This document shows, piece after piece, positions 53,766-63,935 of a DNA stretch of 64,000 nucleotides. Numbering within the stretch: position 1 is the first letter of the stretch; the number at the start of each line of letters is the position of its first letter. The stretch comes from OM182 bacterium MED-G28 (GTDB lineage: Bacteria > Pseudomonadota > Gammaproteobacteria > Pseudomonadales > Pseudohongiellaceae). The notes under the pieces were generated by a model. That model was not told the origin of the DNA and ran no database searches. It was given only the letters and a program-made list of their open reading frames with translations. The stretch is from NCBI GenBank assembly GCA_002457215.1, contig NTJZ01000012.1, forward strand, positions 36,050 through 100,049, written 5' to 3'. The translations under genes and the position numbers were made by a program.

Positions 53766-55039
53766 CTTCTTGAGCGGGAGGGTTTTCGTCCTCGAGGTGG
53801 CGGGGAACCTTTCGACTTAAAGCGTGAATCCCTAGTAAATCCTGGCGCTTTTTCCAGCAAGTATTCAACTGGGTGCGAACAATCTAGCTTATTTCCTAAC
53901 TTCTCTTCAATTGCTGGCAGTAGAAAAGAATCCTCTTCGCAGGCAAAACTGATTGAAGTACCGATAGCCCCCGCCCGACCTGTGCGACCAATTCGATGCA
54001 CGTAGTCTTCTGCTTCTTCGGGTAAGGTGTAATTTATCACGTGAGTCACATCATCGATATGCAAGCCTCTTCCAGCCACATCGGTTGCGACCAATACTTG
54101 TAATTTTCCAGCTTTGAATGCATCAAGGGTTCGTATGCGTTTGTTCTGTGGAATCTCTCCAGACAATACTCCACAGTTTATTCCATTGCGATACAGATTA
54201 TCCGCAAGTTTACGAACTTGATCACGACGATTGCTAAACACCATCACTTTGATTGCACTAGACTCAGAAATAATATTAAACAGTAAGTTGTACTTATTTG
54301 CCGTAGTTACCAAGTAAACGATCTGATCTACCGCATCGGCAGCCACCTTCTCTGGCTCGACTTCAATCATGAGCGGATCCATCGCCCAACGATCAGCCAG
54401 TTCGATGATTTCTGGTGTAAAAGTGGCACTGAATAATAGGGTTTGACGACAATCTTTTTTCGGCGTTCTGGAAACGACTTGTCTTACTTGGGGAATAAAA
54501 CCCATATCTAACATTCTGTCTGCTTCATCCAGGACTAACAATTCGACAAAGCCAAGATCAAGGTTAGAATTACTGACAAAATCCAGAAGCCTGCCTGGCG
54601 TTGCCACAACGATATCAACTGGCTGCTTATCTAGTGCTACGTTCTGCTTGGTATAATCTTCACCACCTACCAAAGTCACTGTGTGGAGTCCGCAAAATTC
54701 AGTCAGCAATCTTGCATCGTTGGCTATTTGGATTGCAAGCTCACGAGTAGGTGCGACAATCAAGGCACGAGGTTCAGCAAGAAATCTTTCTTCTTCTATA
54801 GGATTAGTCAGAAGATCATTAATAATAGTGATCAGAAAAGCTGCTGTTTTGCCAGTTCCAGTTTGGGCTCTGCCTGTTACATCATGGCCTGCAAGTGTAT
54901 GTACCAAACTTTGTGATTGAATTGCCGTGCAATATTCAAACCCAAGTTTAGAAATCGCCTTTCTCAAAGCATCCTGCAACTCGAAATCATCGAATGATAA
55001 TCGAGCTTCGTCTTGCTTGGCTGTTACCGTGTCTTTCAT
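53762..55039 (-). CDS. rhlB: ATP-dependent DEAD-box RNA helicase RhlB-like
   Basis: 425 aa. The Q motif (FEYCTAIQSQSL), motif I AQTGTGKTAAF, Ia PTRELAIQ, DEAD box VLDEADRMLDMGF, SAT (LLFSATF), motif V ATDVAGRGLHI and VI HRIGRTGRAG are all intact. ISFACEEDSFLLPAIEEKLG after motif VI resembles RhlB more than other E. coli helicases. The C terminus is short, basic and Pro/Arg/Ser-rich. RhlB is the degradosome helicase; the paralogue choice is by sequence resemblance only. Confidence 0.85.
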   Translation of the reverse strand: MKDTVTAKQDEARLSFDDFELQDALRKAISKLGFEYCTAIQSQSLVHTLAGHDVTGRAQTGTGKTAAFLITIINDLLTNPIEEERFLAEPRALIVAPTRELAIQIANDARLLTEFCGLHTVTLVGGEDYTKQNVALDKQPVDIVVATPGRLLDFVSNSNLDLGFVELLVLDEADRMLDMGFIPQVRQVVSRTPKKDCRQTLLFSATFTPEIIELADRWAMDPLMIEVEPEKVAADAVDQIVYLVTTANKYNLLFNIISESSAIKVMVFSNRRDQVRKLADNLYRNGINCGVLSGEIPQNKRIRTLDAFKAGKLQVLVATDVAGRGLHIDDVTHVINYTLPEEAEDYVHRIGRTGRAGAIGTSISFACEEDSFLLPAIEEKLGNKLDCSHPVEYLLEKAPGFTRDSRFKSKGSPPPRGRKPSRSRS

Positions 55040-55144
55040 AGTTCTAGCACTACTAACTACCTGGACTTGATGAGGGCCCGCATAATAGCGGGAAGATAGC
55101 GGTTTTGAAAGGTGTGATTTGGATAGCTAATCGCAATAATAGCC

Positions 55145-55891
55145 TTAATTCGCGCCACATGCCCCACATTTAGGGTCCCGCGGCAAGGACATCTCTCGCC
55201 ATTCCATGTTGGTGGCATCCAATAGCAGTAATCTTCCAGCGAGACTTGTGCCTATACCGCTGAGTACTTTAATAGTTTCCATTGCCTGCATAGAGCCTAT
55301 TATTCCTACAAGGGGAGCCATGACTCCATTGTTAGCACAATTCAAAGCATCGTCTTTTCCCTCTTGGTAAAGACATTGATAGCAAGGACTATCAGCATGG
55401 CGACTATCAAAAACAGCGACCTGCCCTTCCATGCGAATAGCGGCACCAGATATCAGAGGTTTTTCACTTTTGATACAGCTGCGATTTATATCAAACCTGG
55501 TAGTAAAATTGTCACTGGCATCTACCACCGCGTCCGCCTGATCAACTGCTCGATCTAATTCTTCGTTTAAGAGGCGCTTGTTGATCGATGTAATTTGCAC
55601 ATCTGGATTCAGGCCTTTTAATGTCTCTTCCACGGATCCTACTTTCGAATCACCAAGATTTTCCTGGCTATGAGCGATTTGTCTTTGTAAATTTGTCAAT
55701 TCAACGGTGTCATGATCGCTAATTATCAAATGACCAATTCCTGCAGCCGCCAAATACATCGCCACGGGACAACCAAGGCCTCCCATACCAACAATTAGTA
55801 CAGTGGCATCGATAAGCCTCTGCTGACCTGCGACGTCCATCTCAGGCAACATGATTTGACGACTATATCGCAGTAACTGTTCATCTTTCAT
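55145..55891 (-). CDS. moeB: Molybdopterin-synthase adenylyltransferase MoeB (ThiF/HesA family)
   Basis: 248 aa E1-like enzyme that adenylates the C terminus of MoaD or ThiS. RYSRQIMLPEMDVAGQQRL and the nucleotide site VLIVGMGGLGCPVAMYLAAAG are clear. DNFTTRFDINRSC is the adenylation motif, and the structural Zn Cys pairs are CYQC and CGAC. Placement after prmC fits the standard hemA-prfA-prmC-moeB order. ThiF function cannot be excluded from sequence alone. Confidence 0.88.
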   Translation of the reverse strand: MKDEQLLRYSRQIMLPEMDVAGQQRLIDATVLIVGMGGLGCPVAMYLAAAGIGHLIISDHDTVELTNLQRQIAHSQENLGDSKVGSVEETLKGLNPDVQITSINKRLLNEELDRAVDQADAVVDASDNFTTRFDINRSCIKSEKPLISGAAIRMEGQVAVFDSRHADSPCYQCLYQEGKDDALNCANNGVMAPLVGIIGSMQAMETIKVLSGIGTSLAGRLLLLDATNMEWREMSLPRDPKCGACGAN

Positions 55892-55912
55892 AGAATTTTT
55901 AGCATGGGTTTA

Positions 55913-56761
55913 TTAACTTAAGTTTAACTTAGCTAACACAATGCGATCCACGCTAGCATAGTCTTTGCATCCTTCAATTTCTGAGTATCCTAATGACGCC
56001 AATTTATGCAGTAATTTTTTTTGCTGAGAATATCCATGCTCCATTAAGAGCCAGGCGTCTTTTTTAAGAAGCTGAGAAGCTCCCATCATAATTTCATCAA
56101 GAGCTGAAAACCCTGAGTCCTCTGCAACCAGGGCAACTATCGGCTCAAAAGGCAATCCCCCTTGTTGCAAATGCTCATCGCGCGCTTCTATATAAGGTGG
56201 ATTTGCCACTATTAAGTCAAACTTTTCTTCGGGTAAAGCATCACACCATGATCCGAGATGAAATTCAATATTGCCGACTCCTAAAGAAGCAGCATTGTAA
56301 CGCGCTACTGCCAAAGCATCTTCACTAATATCTACAGCATGAACCTGCCAAGACGAGCTGGCTCGCGCCAGAGCAATGGCAATTGCACCGCTGCCGGTGC
56401 CCAAATCAGCAATACGCACCGAATCGTTTCTCCCATCCAGTTTATCTAAACATTTTTCTACTAATTCTTCAGTTTCTGGCCGTGGGATCAATACAGAAGA
56501 ATTTACTCGCAAATCGAAGTCCCAAAATTCTTTGCGGCCTATTAGATAGGCGATGGGCTCACCCCGCTTTCGTCGTTCAATTAGTTTGGTAAATTGATCA
56601 AGACAGTCCGATGAAATCGCCTTTTCATTATTAGCTCGGAGATATTCTCTTGTCTTACCTAGGACATGAGCGAGAAGAAGCTCAGTATCTAATAGAGCAT
56701 TTTCACTAACAGATTTTAACGAGTCTGCTATACCGAGTGCCTTTTGCACAGAGGAGGACAT
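55913..56761 (-). CDS. prmC: Release-factor glutamine methyltransferase PrmC
   Basis: 282 aa, methylates the Gln of the GGQ motif in RF1/RF2. ETEELVEKCL, the SAM loop IADLGTGSGAIAIALA, AVDISEDAL and the catalytic NPPY (DLIVANPPYIE) are present, with an N-terminal helical domain typical of PrmC (IGRKEFWDFDLRVNSSVLIPRPETE). 8 bases after prfA, whose product it modifies. Confidence 0.95.
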   Translation of the reverse strand: MSSSVQKALGIADSLKSVSENALLDTELLLAHVLGKTREYLRANNEKAISSDCLDQFTKLIERRKRGEPIAYLIGRKEFWDFDLRVNSSVLIPRPETEELVEKCLDKLDGRNDSVRIADLGTGSGAIAIALARASSSWQVHAVDISEDALAVARYNAASLGVGNIEFHLGSWCDALPEEKFDLIVANPPYIEARDEHLQQGGLPFEPIVALVAEDSGFSALDEIMMGASQLLKKDAWLLMEHGYSQQKKLLHKLASLGYSEIEGCKDYASVDRIVLAKLNLS

Positions 56762-56769
56762 CTTAACTA

Positions 56770-57858
56770 TTAATCGTCTTCCGCAAGGCCTGCGAGAAGA
56801 TCTGCTTGGTACTCATTAATTAGCGGCTTTATGACAGCGCCAAGCTCACCAGCCATTATTTCTGGTAGATTATAAAGAGTTAGTTTTATTCGATGATCGG
56901 TTACTCGCGCCTGAGGGTAGTTATAAGTGCGAATCTTTTCTGATCGATCTCCGCTTCCGACCAGCTTTCTCCGGGTATCAGACTCTTCTTGTTGCTGCGC
57001 TTGCTGCGCTTGATCCAAAAGTTTGGCCTGTAATAGAGACATTGCACGCGCCTTGTTCTTATGCTGAGACCTTTCGTCCTGGCACTCAACGACAATACCT
57101 GTCGGAATATGAGTTAAGCGAATAGCGCTATCAGTTTTATTAACATGTTGACCACCCGCGCCACTCGCACGGAACGTATCAATACGCAGATCATTTTTGT
57201 TGATATCGATCTCATCAAGCTCTTCGATTTCCGGCATTATCGCCACAGTGCAAGCTGAAGTGTGAATACGGCCCTGCGTTTCCGTTTCAGGAACTCTTTG
57301 CACACGATGAGCGCCGGATTCAAATTTTAATTTTTCATATACATTCTTGCCATCTATCCGCGCTATGATTTCTTTATAGCCACCGTGTTCGCCATTGCGC
57401 TCGGTGACCACTTCTAGTTTCCATTTTTGTTCTTCGCTGTAACGAGCATACATACGAAACAAGTCTCCAGAGAATATTGCAGCTTCATCCCCACCTGTGC
57501 CTGCACGAATCTCCAAAAATACGTTACAGCTGTCTTTAGAGTCTTTTGGCAAAAGCAGTTTTTGTAAATCTGACTCAAGCTCTTCTAATTCGTCTGTGTT
57601 GCTGGCGATTTCTTCTTCAGCCATGGCACGAATTTCGGAGTCAGCATCTTTCTGCATTTCTTTCGCTTCAATTAAATTATCTGAAACATTCATAAAGTGA
57701 TTGAAGCTTCGTACTACATCTTCAAGCTCACTGTATTCTTTGGACAGTTCACGAAAACGATTCTGATCGGCGATAATTTCGGCATCACTTAGCAAAGCTT
57801 CTAACTCGTCGAATCGATCTTTTAAATTTTCTAATTTATAGCGAATTGATTCTTTCAT
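56770..57858 (-). CDS. prfA: Peptide chain release factor 1
   Basis: 362 aa, terminates translation at UAA and UAG. The stop-recognition tripeptide is P-x-T (P190-E-T192 in [10 protein letters not shown]), and the peptidyl-transferase GGQ is at 235-237 in [16 protein letters not shown]. Between hemA and prmC in the classic operon. Confidence 0.97.
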   Translation of the reverse strand: MKESIRYKLENLKDRFDELEALLSDAEIIADQNRFRELSKEYSELEDVVRSFNHFMNVSDNLIEAKEMQKDADSEIRAMAEEEIASNTDELEELESDLQKLLLPKDSKDSCNVFLEIRAGTGGDEAAIFSGDLFRMYARYSEEQKWKLEVVTERNGEHGGYKEIIARIDGKNVYEKLKFESGAHRVQRVPETETQGRIHTSACTVAIMPEIEELDEIDINKNDLRIDTFRASGAGGQHVNKTDSAIRLTHIPTGIVVECQDERSQHKNKARAMSLLQAKLLDQAQQAQQQEESDTRRKLVGSGDRSEKIRTYNYPQARVTDHRIKLTLYNLPEIMAGELGAVIKPLINEYQADLLAGLAEDD

Positions 57859-57878
57859 GAGGACTACGTCGTTGACCT

Positions 57879-59198
57879 TTATAAAGGGTCTTCTTCTCCT
57901 AAATCGAATAGCTCCTGAGTTAAGGCTAAGAGCTCATCTCTGCCTTCGGAGCTGGCTTTCTTCATTTTTACACTTGGAGCATGGGTAAGCTTGTTGGTAA
58001 TACCACGGGCGAGGGTTTTAAGGACTGCGTCGGCTGGCTCACCTTTTTCTAACAATTTTAAAGCCCGCTGCAATTCATGATCGCGAATAGTATCAGCTTT
58101 ATCTCGATAAGCTCTCAATGTAGTCACTGCATTTAAAGAAAGTATCTGTTTTAAATATCCTTCAATACCTCGTTCTATAATTGATTCAGCTTGAGCCGCC
58201 GCTTCCGCTCGACTTTTAACATTATCCTCAATCACTTCACTAATATCGTCAATACTATAGAGGTAGGCATCAGCAATATCTCCTACCTCTACTTCTATAT
58301 CCCTAGGCACCGCCAAATCAATAAGGAGCATCGGCTTGTGTTTGCGTTGTTTCAATGCCCTCTCGACTGCACCCTTACCCAACAATGGTAATTGACTATT
58401 TGTAGAGGAGACCACGATATCAGCTTCAACTAGCTGCTCAGCAATATCTGACAGCAAGACCCCGTGAGCATCAAATTTAGCTGCTAATTCCAATGCGTTA
58501 TCCAGGGTACGGTTTGCCACAACAATTCTGGATACACCTTTTTCAGCCAAATGCTGAGCCACCAATTCGATCGTACGACCAGCTCCAATTAACAGCACTT
58601 TCAGACTGGCGAGATTAGAAAATATCCGTTCTGATAAAGAGACTGCGGCATAGGCTACTGAAACTGGATTTTCACCGATAGCAGTCTCAGTTCGAACCTC
58701 CTTCGCAATAGAAAACGCTCCGTGAAACGCATGACTCAAGGCAGAACCGACCAAATTAAGATCCTTGGAAACGGCGAAGGCAGATTTAACCTGCCCCAGT
58801 ATCTGCGGCTCACCCAAAACCATGGAGTCCAAACCACAGGAAACCTTCATCAAATGGCGAACCACTTCCTGGTTGCTGAAGAAATAAGTGCTCCTTCTGA
58901 GCTCCTCAACTTCCAGCTGTTTATATTTCGCCAGCCAGGCCACAATAGCTTGCTGCTGGTCTATTAATGCTCGATTAACGCTCAGCTCATTGTCAGGCTT
59001 TTCCTCCCTTCCTACATCGCTAAAATCCAGATAAAGCTCTGTGCGATTGCACGTAGAAACAATGACAACTTCATTGACGGCGACCAGCGCGAAGACCTGA
59101 TTGAGTGCTTCTCCAACTATTTCTGGAGGGAACGCTACTTTCTCGCGTAACGCGATATTTGCAGTCCTGTGGTTTACACCCACTAATAGAAGCGCCAT
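57879..59198 (-). CDS. hemA: Glutamyl-tRNA reductase
   Basis: 439 aa, first enzyme of C5-pathway haem biosynthesis; reduces glutamyl-tRNA to glutamate-1-semialdehyde. The catalytic Cys50 is in [11 protein letters not shown], the NADPH site is [17 protein letters not shown], and [16 protein letters not shown] is the tRNA/substrate region. First gene of the hemA-prfA-prmC-moeB operon and divergent from the TPR lipoprotein gene. Confidence 0.97.
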   Translation of the reverse strand: MALLLVGVNHRTANIALREKVAFPPEIVGEALNQVFALVAVNEVVIVSTCNRTELYLDFSDVGREEKPDNELSVNRALIDQQQAIVAWLAKYKQLEVEELRRSTYFFSNQEVVRHLMKVSCGLDSMVLGEPQILGQVKSAFAVSKDLNLVGSALSHAFHGAFSIAKEVRTETAIGENPVSVAYAAVSLSERIFSNLASLKVLLIGAGRTIELVAQHLAEKGVSRIVVANRTLDNALELAAKFDAHGVLLSDIAEQLVEADIVVSSTNSQLPLLGKGAVERALKQRKHKPMLLIDLAVPRDIEVEVGDIADAYLYSIDDISEVIEDNVKSRAEAAAQAESIIERGIEGYLKQILSLNAVTTLRAYRDKADTIRDHELQRALKLLEKGEPADAVLKTLARGITNKLTHAPSVKMKKASSEGRDELLALTQELFDLGEEDPL

Positions 59199-59359
59199 GA
59201 AATTTCCAGAAAATGGTCAAACAAAAAGCTCGATATAGTACTAGATATCGGCCGTGGTGCCCATTAGTGACTGATTCTACTCGCTTTATCGTAGAGCTTA
59301 TGAAACTCAAGGAAATAAACTAACACCTACTCACAATCTAGGATTAATGTAATTCAATA

Positions 59360-59386
59360 GATTCTGGCTCTTAACGACCCAGAATC
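59360..59386. promoter_or_regulatory. Inverted repeat in hemA-TPR lipoprotein gap
   Basis: Perfect 8-bp arms GATTCTGG (59360-59367) and CCAGAATC (59379-59386) with an 11-base spacer, between divergent hemA and the TPR lipoprotein gene. Could be an operator shared by both. Purpose unknown. Confidence 0.4.
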
Positions 59387-59435
59387 CTTATAAAAGCAAG
59401 ATACTATCTTCATCTCTTGCCTTCACCTTTTACAC

Positions 59436-59466
59436 TTGTGATGACTGACTCACAAACTGGTATAAT
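59436..59466 (+). promoter_or_regulatory. Putative promoter of TPR lipoprotein-lolB-ispE operon
   Basis: An extended -10 TGGTATAAT ends at 59466. Over the -35 region lies the inverted repeat TTGTGA (59436-59441)/TCACAA (59450-59455) with 8 bases between the arms. The arms resemble CRP half-sites but the spacer is 2 bases too long for CRP. Transcription would start near 59473. Confidence 0.5.
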
Positions 59467-59499
59467 GTCAGGGTTAATATGGAATCTATAGTTGTGAAA

Positions 59500-61245
59500 A
59501 TGAGAGAAAAACAGACTTTAATAGTTGTGGCAGTGCTGGCCACTTTTGCTACCTGCACCAGCACAACTGCGCCCTCCCTGCCTGACATGGAAGACCCCGC
59601 AATAGCAGCCATCGCAGACCCAGAAATAAGCTCTGAAGCAGAAATCGAATACGGGTCCTTCTCCGAAGAGCAACTTTATCAGACCATTATTAGTGAACTC
59701 GATGCCCAACGAGGTAATCTCGAGGAAGCCGGAGACAATTACCTTGATCTTGCCATGGCTACTCGTGACTTATCGATTATTCAACGGGCAATTCAATTCG
59801 CTTCCGTTAACGGTGATTTGAATGCGCTCATGCAACTTGGTCTGCTGTGGTCAGGCGTAGAACCTGAAAATGCCCAACCCCATTTGATGCTAAGTTTTCA
59901 GTTTCTGGAAAATGGAAATTACAGCCAAGCACTTTCGCATATGGCCCGGGTAATTGACTTGGGGAGCGAAATAGACTTTACAGCGCTCGCCGCAAGAACT
60001 GGCAGACTCGAACCACGGGATCGACAATCATTAATCGAAAATCTGCGCCAGTTAGCACGCGAATTTGAAGATGAAAGCTCTATCCAAATCGCTCTGATAC
60101 AACTATTAGCTCAAAACCGCCAGTTTGAAGAAGCCCTTTATGAAATACAGCAAGTACTAGAAATCATCGATTTGACTCCTAATATGGTGTTGTTGCATGG
60201 ACAAGTCCTGCAGAACATGGATGACAGCGAAGGAGCTGCACGAGTCTTGCGCAACGGGGTAAGGCAATTTGAAGATGACAAATCCTTACGCTTAAGCTTC
60301 GCACGACTACTCATACAGAATGAAGACTTTAAAGAAGCCCAGGAACAATTTGAAATTATTGTGGAACAAGATCCGGAAGATTGGGAAACACTTTATTCCG
60401 TTGCCTTGCTAGATATGGAGTTGGAAAACTTTGAAAGCGCCATTAATAATCTTGAAAAGTTAATCCTCGTTGACCAACGCTTTGATGAAAGTCAGTATTA
60501 TCTCGGCTTCATTTATGAACAACTTGAAGAGATGGAAAAATCCATTAAGCACTATCGTGAAGTTCGAATCGGAACAAATAATTTTCTCGCGGCACAACAA
60601 CAAGCAACTAGGCATGCTATCGATTTGGGTCAGTTAAATGAAGCTCACAGTTGGCTAATAAGACAATCCAGCGGCCAACCTCGATTAGAGATACTCTTTA
60701 CCACTATCGAATCAAATTTGTTAATTCAGTCAGGCTACATTACAGAAGCAAAATCGCTGCTAGACAGCTCTCTAAACCGATTTCCTAATGAATCGGAGTT
60801 ATTGTTCGCTCGCGTGCTTTATTATGACTCCCAAGGTGACAAAGCTGGCTCAGAGAGAGACTTGCAACAAATTATTCGCATGCAACCTGATGATTCCAGG
60901 GCACTTAATCATCTCGGGTACATGCTTGCTGACCAGACCAACCGCTTCGAAGAAGCCCTCAAGCTCGTTGAGCGAGCAATTGCCATTTCACCAGATGACC
61001 CTGCCATTATTGACAGTTTGGCCTGGGCTCAATATAAACTCGGCTATTATGAAGAAGCCCTAAGTAACTTACGGCGCGCATTTGCTGTGTTCCCTGATCA
61101 CGAAGTAGCATCCCATTTAGGTGAAGTACTTTGGCAAATGGGTCGAGAAAAAGAAGCGACTCAGGTTTGGGAAGATGCATTGGAAGTCCAACCAGACAGT
61201 GAACTTATTAGGGAAGTCATAGAGCGTTTCCGTCCCTACGAATGA
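59500..61245 (+). CDS. TPR-repeat lipoprotein
   Basis: About 581 aa. Start placed at the ATG at 59500, because the predicted transcription start is near 59473 and the N-terminal KQTLIVVAVLATFATC then gives Cys19 as the lipidation site. The ATG at 59479 would be nearly leaderless. At least ten tetratricopeptide repeats run through the protein (for example FEEALYEIQQVLEI, FKEAQEQFEIIVEQDPEDWETLYSVALL, ALNHLGYMLAD...YEEALSNLRRAF). This gene commonly precedes lolB in gammaproteobacteria. Likely envelope scaffold; precise role unknown. Confidence 0.87.
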   Translation: MREKQTLIVVAVLATFATCTSTTAPSLPDMEDPAIAAIADPEISSEAEIEYGSFSEEQLYQTIISELDAQRGNLEEAGDNYLDLAMATRDLSIIQRAIQFASVNGDLNALMQLGLLWSGVEPENAQPHLMLSFQFLENGNYSQALSHMARVIDLGSEIDFTALAARTGRLEPRDRQSLIENLRQLAREFEDESSIQIALIQLLAQNRQFEEALYEIQQVLEIIDLTPNMVLLHGQVLQNMDDSEGAARVLRNGVRQFEDDKSLRLSFARLLIQNEDFKEAQEQFEIIVEQDPEDWETLYSVALLDMELENFESAINNLEKLILVDQRFDESQYYLGFIYEQLEEMEKSIKHYREVRIGTNNFLAAQQQATRHAIDLGQLNEAHSWLIRQSSGQPRLEILFTTIESNLLIQSGYITEAKSLLDSSLNRFPNESELLFARVLYYDSQGDKAGSERDLQQIIRMQPDDSRALNHLGYMLADQTNRFEEALKLVERAIAISPDDPAIIDSLAWAQYKLGYYEEALSNLRRAFAVFPDHEVASHLGEVLWQMGREKEATQVWEDALEVQPDSELIREVIERFRPYE

Positions 61246-61279
61246 TTTCAATCTTGTTTCCTTTTATAGGAGATCCCTC

Positions 61280-61903
61280 ATAAGGAATAGCCGTAAAAAC
61301 TGGAAAAATCTTTTTCTGGGTTTAGTAATGCTCATTCTGTTGTGTGCTTGCACTAACTTGCCGCCGAGGGCGGTTGAATACGGTATTTGGGATAACCAGC
61401 GTGTTTTGCTTAAGGCGCTAAGCGCTTGGCAGCTCAGCGGTCGAGTTAATGTGCGTTATGAAGGAGAATCACACACACCCCGAATACGATGGCAACAGCT
61501 AAATAGCGAATACACTATCCGTTTATGGGGAACATTCAATGCAGGGAATACTCGAATTGTCGGAAGACCAGGCTACGTTACTATGGAGCATGATGGAGAT
61601 GTGCTTACAGCTAACAGCCCTGAGGATTTAATCCTGCAACAGCTAGGATACGAATTACCAGTTTCCTATCTCGAATTTTGGATTCGCGGATTACCGGCTC
61701 CGGACTCCAAGGCGGAGCTTACTTTCAATGAATTGAATCAGTTGTCTGAAATATCTCAGAATGGATGGACGGTCATCTACCCTGACCCGAGACAGTATGG
61801 TGCATTGACACTACCCCGGCGCGTTGACGTCAGTCGTCCTGAAGACGCTATTGCTTTGCGGTTCATCGGGCTTAGCTGGAATGTTGTTGAGAATTTAGAT
61901 TAA
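61280..61903 (+). CDS. lolB: Outer-membrane lipoprotein LolB (apparent AUA start)
   Basis: Receives lipoproteins from LolA and inserts them in the outer membrane. ALSAWQLSGRVNVRYEGE and LEFWIRGLPAP are LolB signatures. The first ATG (61328) would leave only seven residues before the lipid Cys and no basic residues. Reading upstream in frame gives RNSRKNWKNLFLGLVMLILL, a complete lipoprotein signal ending in the lipobox LCAC (Cys24), preceded by ATA at 61280 with AGGAGA 6 bases ahead. Length is then 207 aa, as in E. coli LolB. Either AUA is used or the base is an error for ATG. Confidence 0.88.
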   Translation: MRNSRKNWKNLFLGLVMLILLCACTNLPPRAVEYGIWDNQRVLLKALSAWQLSGRVNVRYEGESHTPRIRWQQLNSEYTIRLWGTFNAGNTRIVGRPGYVTMEHDGDVLTANSPEDLILQQLGYELPVSYLEFWIRGLPAPDSKAELTFNELNQLSEISQNGWTVIYPDPRQYGALTLPRRVDVSRPEDAIALRFIGLSWNVVENLD

Positions 61904-61927
61904 CTACTTGAATCTGGCCTTAAATTT

Positions 61928-62764
61928 ATGAGTGATAACGCACTTAGTGTATTAGCACCTGCTAAGCTCAACTTATTTTTACATATCCTAGGTCGCAGAA
62001 ATGACGGCTACCACAATCTGCAATCGCTGTTTCAATTGCTAGACTTCGGTGATGATTTGCACTTCGAAACAGATACTTCCGGAACTATTTCGCTGCATCT
62101 GGATTCAAACTCGGAGATCAAGAAAATACCCATGGACGATAATCTCATTATTCGCGCCACTGAGCTCTTAAGAGCAAACTATGGACGAAATCAACTTGGC
62201 GTTTCGATCACCCTCACTAAACGTATTCCCATTGGTTCTGGCTTAGGTGGAGGAAGCAGCAATGCTGCCGCAACCTTAAAAGCTCTGAATAAGCTCTGGA
62301 ATTGCGGCTTGGAGAAGCAAGAACTAGCTACCATGGGCTTGGAATTAGGGGCTGATGTGCCGGTGTTTGTATTGGGCAAAAGCGCTTGGGCTGAGGGTGT
62401 TGGAGAAAAGTTGGAAGCTATCGAAATTGAGCCATGCTGGTACCTGATAATAAACCCAAATAGCATAGTTTCTACAGCTCAGATTTTTTCTCAGGAAAAT
62501 TTGACACGGAACTCGCCAGCCATCAAAATGGCCGACTTTCTGGCGGGCAGGGCTAAGAATGACTGCGAAGCGGTGACCAGAAATCTGCATCCCGAAGTGA
62601 ATGAAGCTCTGAACTGGCTTGACCAATTCAGCGAGGCCAGAATGACCGGAACAGGTTCTGCAGTATTCTGTAAATTCGAGAATGAAGCCGCTGCCCAAGC
62701 AGTATTTGCGAAGCGACCATCGAACTTAAACGGGTTTGTCGCTAGGGGTATTAATTCGCTGTAA
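61928..62764 (+). CDS. ispE: 4-(cytidine 5'-diphospho)-2-C-methyl-D-erythritol kinase
   Basis: 278 aa GHMP kinase of the MEP isoprenoid pathway. LAPAKLNLFLHILGRRNDGYH is the substrate site, and PIGSGLGGGSSNAAATL the ATP loop. ARMTGTGSAVFCKF near the C terminus is the third GHMP motif. 24 bases after lolB in one operon, followed by tRNA-Gln. Confidence 0.96.
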   Translation: MSDNALSVLAPAKLNLFLHILGRRNDGYHNLQSLFQLLDFGDDLHFETDTSGTISLHLDSNSEIKKIPMDDNLIIRATELLRANYGRNQLGVSITLTKRIPIGSGLGGGSSNAAATLKALNKLWNCGLEKQELATMGLELGADVPVFVLGKSAWAEGVGEKLEAIEIEPCWYLIINPNSIVSTAQIFSQENLTRNSPAIKMADFLAGRAKNDCEAVTRNLHPEVNEALNWLDQFSEARMTGTGSAVFCKFENEAAAQAVFAKRPSNLNGFVARGINSL

Positions 62765-62785
62765 AGTTTTACGAGTAAATACAAT

Positions 62786-62860
62786 TGGGGTGTCGCCAAG
62801 TGGTAAGGCACAAGGTTTTGATCCTTGCATGCGTTGGTTCGAATCCAGCCACCCCAGCCA
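62786..62860 (+). tRNA. tRNA-Gln (anticodon TTG)
   Basis: 75 bases including an encoded CCA. The acceptor stem TGGGGTG/CACCCCA, the D-arm TCGCCAAGTGGTAAGGCA, anticodon loop TTTTGAT (anticodon TTG) and TTCGAATCC T-arm core fold as a standard cloverleaf. Sequence is close to E. coli tRNA-Gln(TTG). Lies between ispE and prs, its usual place. Confidence 0.97.
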
Positions 62861-62919
62861 TTTTTGACAGACCAAATATTAATAACAAGAAGCAGTAACC
62901 CAGGTCCAAGGAAGCAAGC

Positions 62920-63870
62920 GTGGCAAACAATTTAATGGTCTTTACTGGCAATGCAAATCCGCAACTCGCGGATGCAATTGCTAAAAATATTGGAGTACCA
63001 CTGGGGTACGCCGGTATTAGTAAATTTAGCGATGGCGAAGTGTCCGTTGAACTGAATGAAAACGTGCGTGGCAAAGATGTCTTCATAATTCAACCGACTT
63101 GCTCCCCTACCAATGACAGCATCATGGAATTGCTGCTGATGGCTGACGCATTACATAGAGCGTCTGCCAACAGAATTACCGCAGTGATCCCTTATTTTGG
63201 CTATGCCAGACAAGACCGAAGGGTTCGATCTGCCCGAGTCGCCATTAGCGCGAAAGTTGTTGCCGACATGATTGGCGCAGTGGGTGTTAATCGGGTATTG
63301 ACGGTAGATTTGCATGCTGAACAAATCCAAGGGTTTTTTAGCATACCGGTAGATAACGTTTACGGCTCACCGGTGTTGACCGATGATATTGAACGCCAAA
63401 GTTATACAAACTTGACGGTGGTATCGCCGGACGTTGGCGGCGTGGTTAGAGCTAGAGCTGTGGCCAAACAATTAAATGTTGATCTGGCTATTATTGACAA
63501 ACGTCGACCAACAGCAAATGAAGCACAAGTCATGCATATTATTGGCGACGTAAAAGGCCGCAGTTGTCTGATTGTGGATGACATGGTAGATACGGCCGGC
63601 ACGTTGTGTAAAGCAGCTGATGCACTAAAAGAACATGGCGCACTAAAAGTAGTGGCTTACTGTACTCATCCAGTACTTTCTGGTCCTGCGATAGAAAACA
63701 TTAACAGTTCGAATCTTGACGCTCTGGTGGTAACCGACACGATCCCACTGAGTGATGAAGCTAAGTCTTGCGCCCATATTCGTCAACTATCAATGGCCAA
63801 ATTGTTAGCAGAATCAATCCGACGAGTAAGCAACGAAGAATCCATAAGCGCGATGTTTGATAATACTTAA
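62920..63870 (+). CDS. prs: Ribose-phosphate pyrophosphokinase
   Basis: 316 aa, makes PRPP from ribose-5-phosphate and [16 protein letters not shown] opens it, [11 protein letters not shown] is the ATP site, [12 protein letters not shown] the metal-binding motif and [11 protein letters not shown] the PRPP loop. A GTG start at 62920 has AAGGAAG upstream; ATG 62935 is an alternative. Ends the lolB-ispE-tRNA-prs group. Confidence 0.97.
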   Translation: MANNLMVFTGNANPQLADAIAKNIGVPLGYAGISKFSDGEVSVELNENVRGKDVFIIQPTCSPTNDSIMELLLMADALHRASANRITAVIPYFGYARQDRRVRSARVAISAKVVADMIGAVGVNRVLTVDLHAEQIQGFFSIPVDNVYGSPVLTDDIERQSYTNLTVVSPDVGGVVRARAVAKQLNVDLAIIDKRRPTANEAQVMHIIGDVKGRSCLIVDDMVDTAGTLCKAADALKEHGALKVVAYCTHPVLSGPAIENINSSNLDALVVTDTIPLSDEAKSCAHIRQLSMAKLLAESIRRVSNEESISAMFDNT

Positions 63871-63899
63871 GTTGCGTCGAACATCGTTTGGATAACACA

Positions 63900-63935
63900 A
63901 GGGCAGAAGTTGAAAAATAATGGCTGCCCTCTTTT
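63900..63935 (+). terminator. Possible terminator after prs
   Basis: AGGGCAG (63900-63906) pairs with CTGCCCT (63924-63930) across a 17-base loop, then CTTTTAT. The long loop makes it a modest candidate. Confidence 0.5.

Noticed and set aside
59436..59455. CRP-binding site
   Set aside because: Half-sites TTGTGA/TCACAA are right but the spacer is 8 instead of 6 bases.
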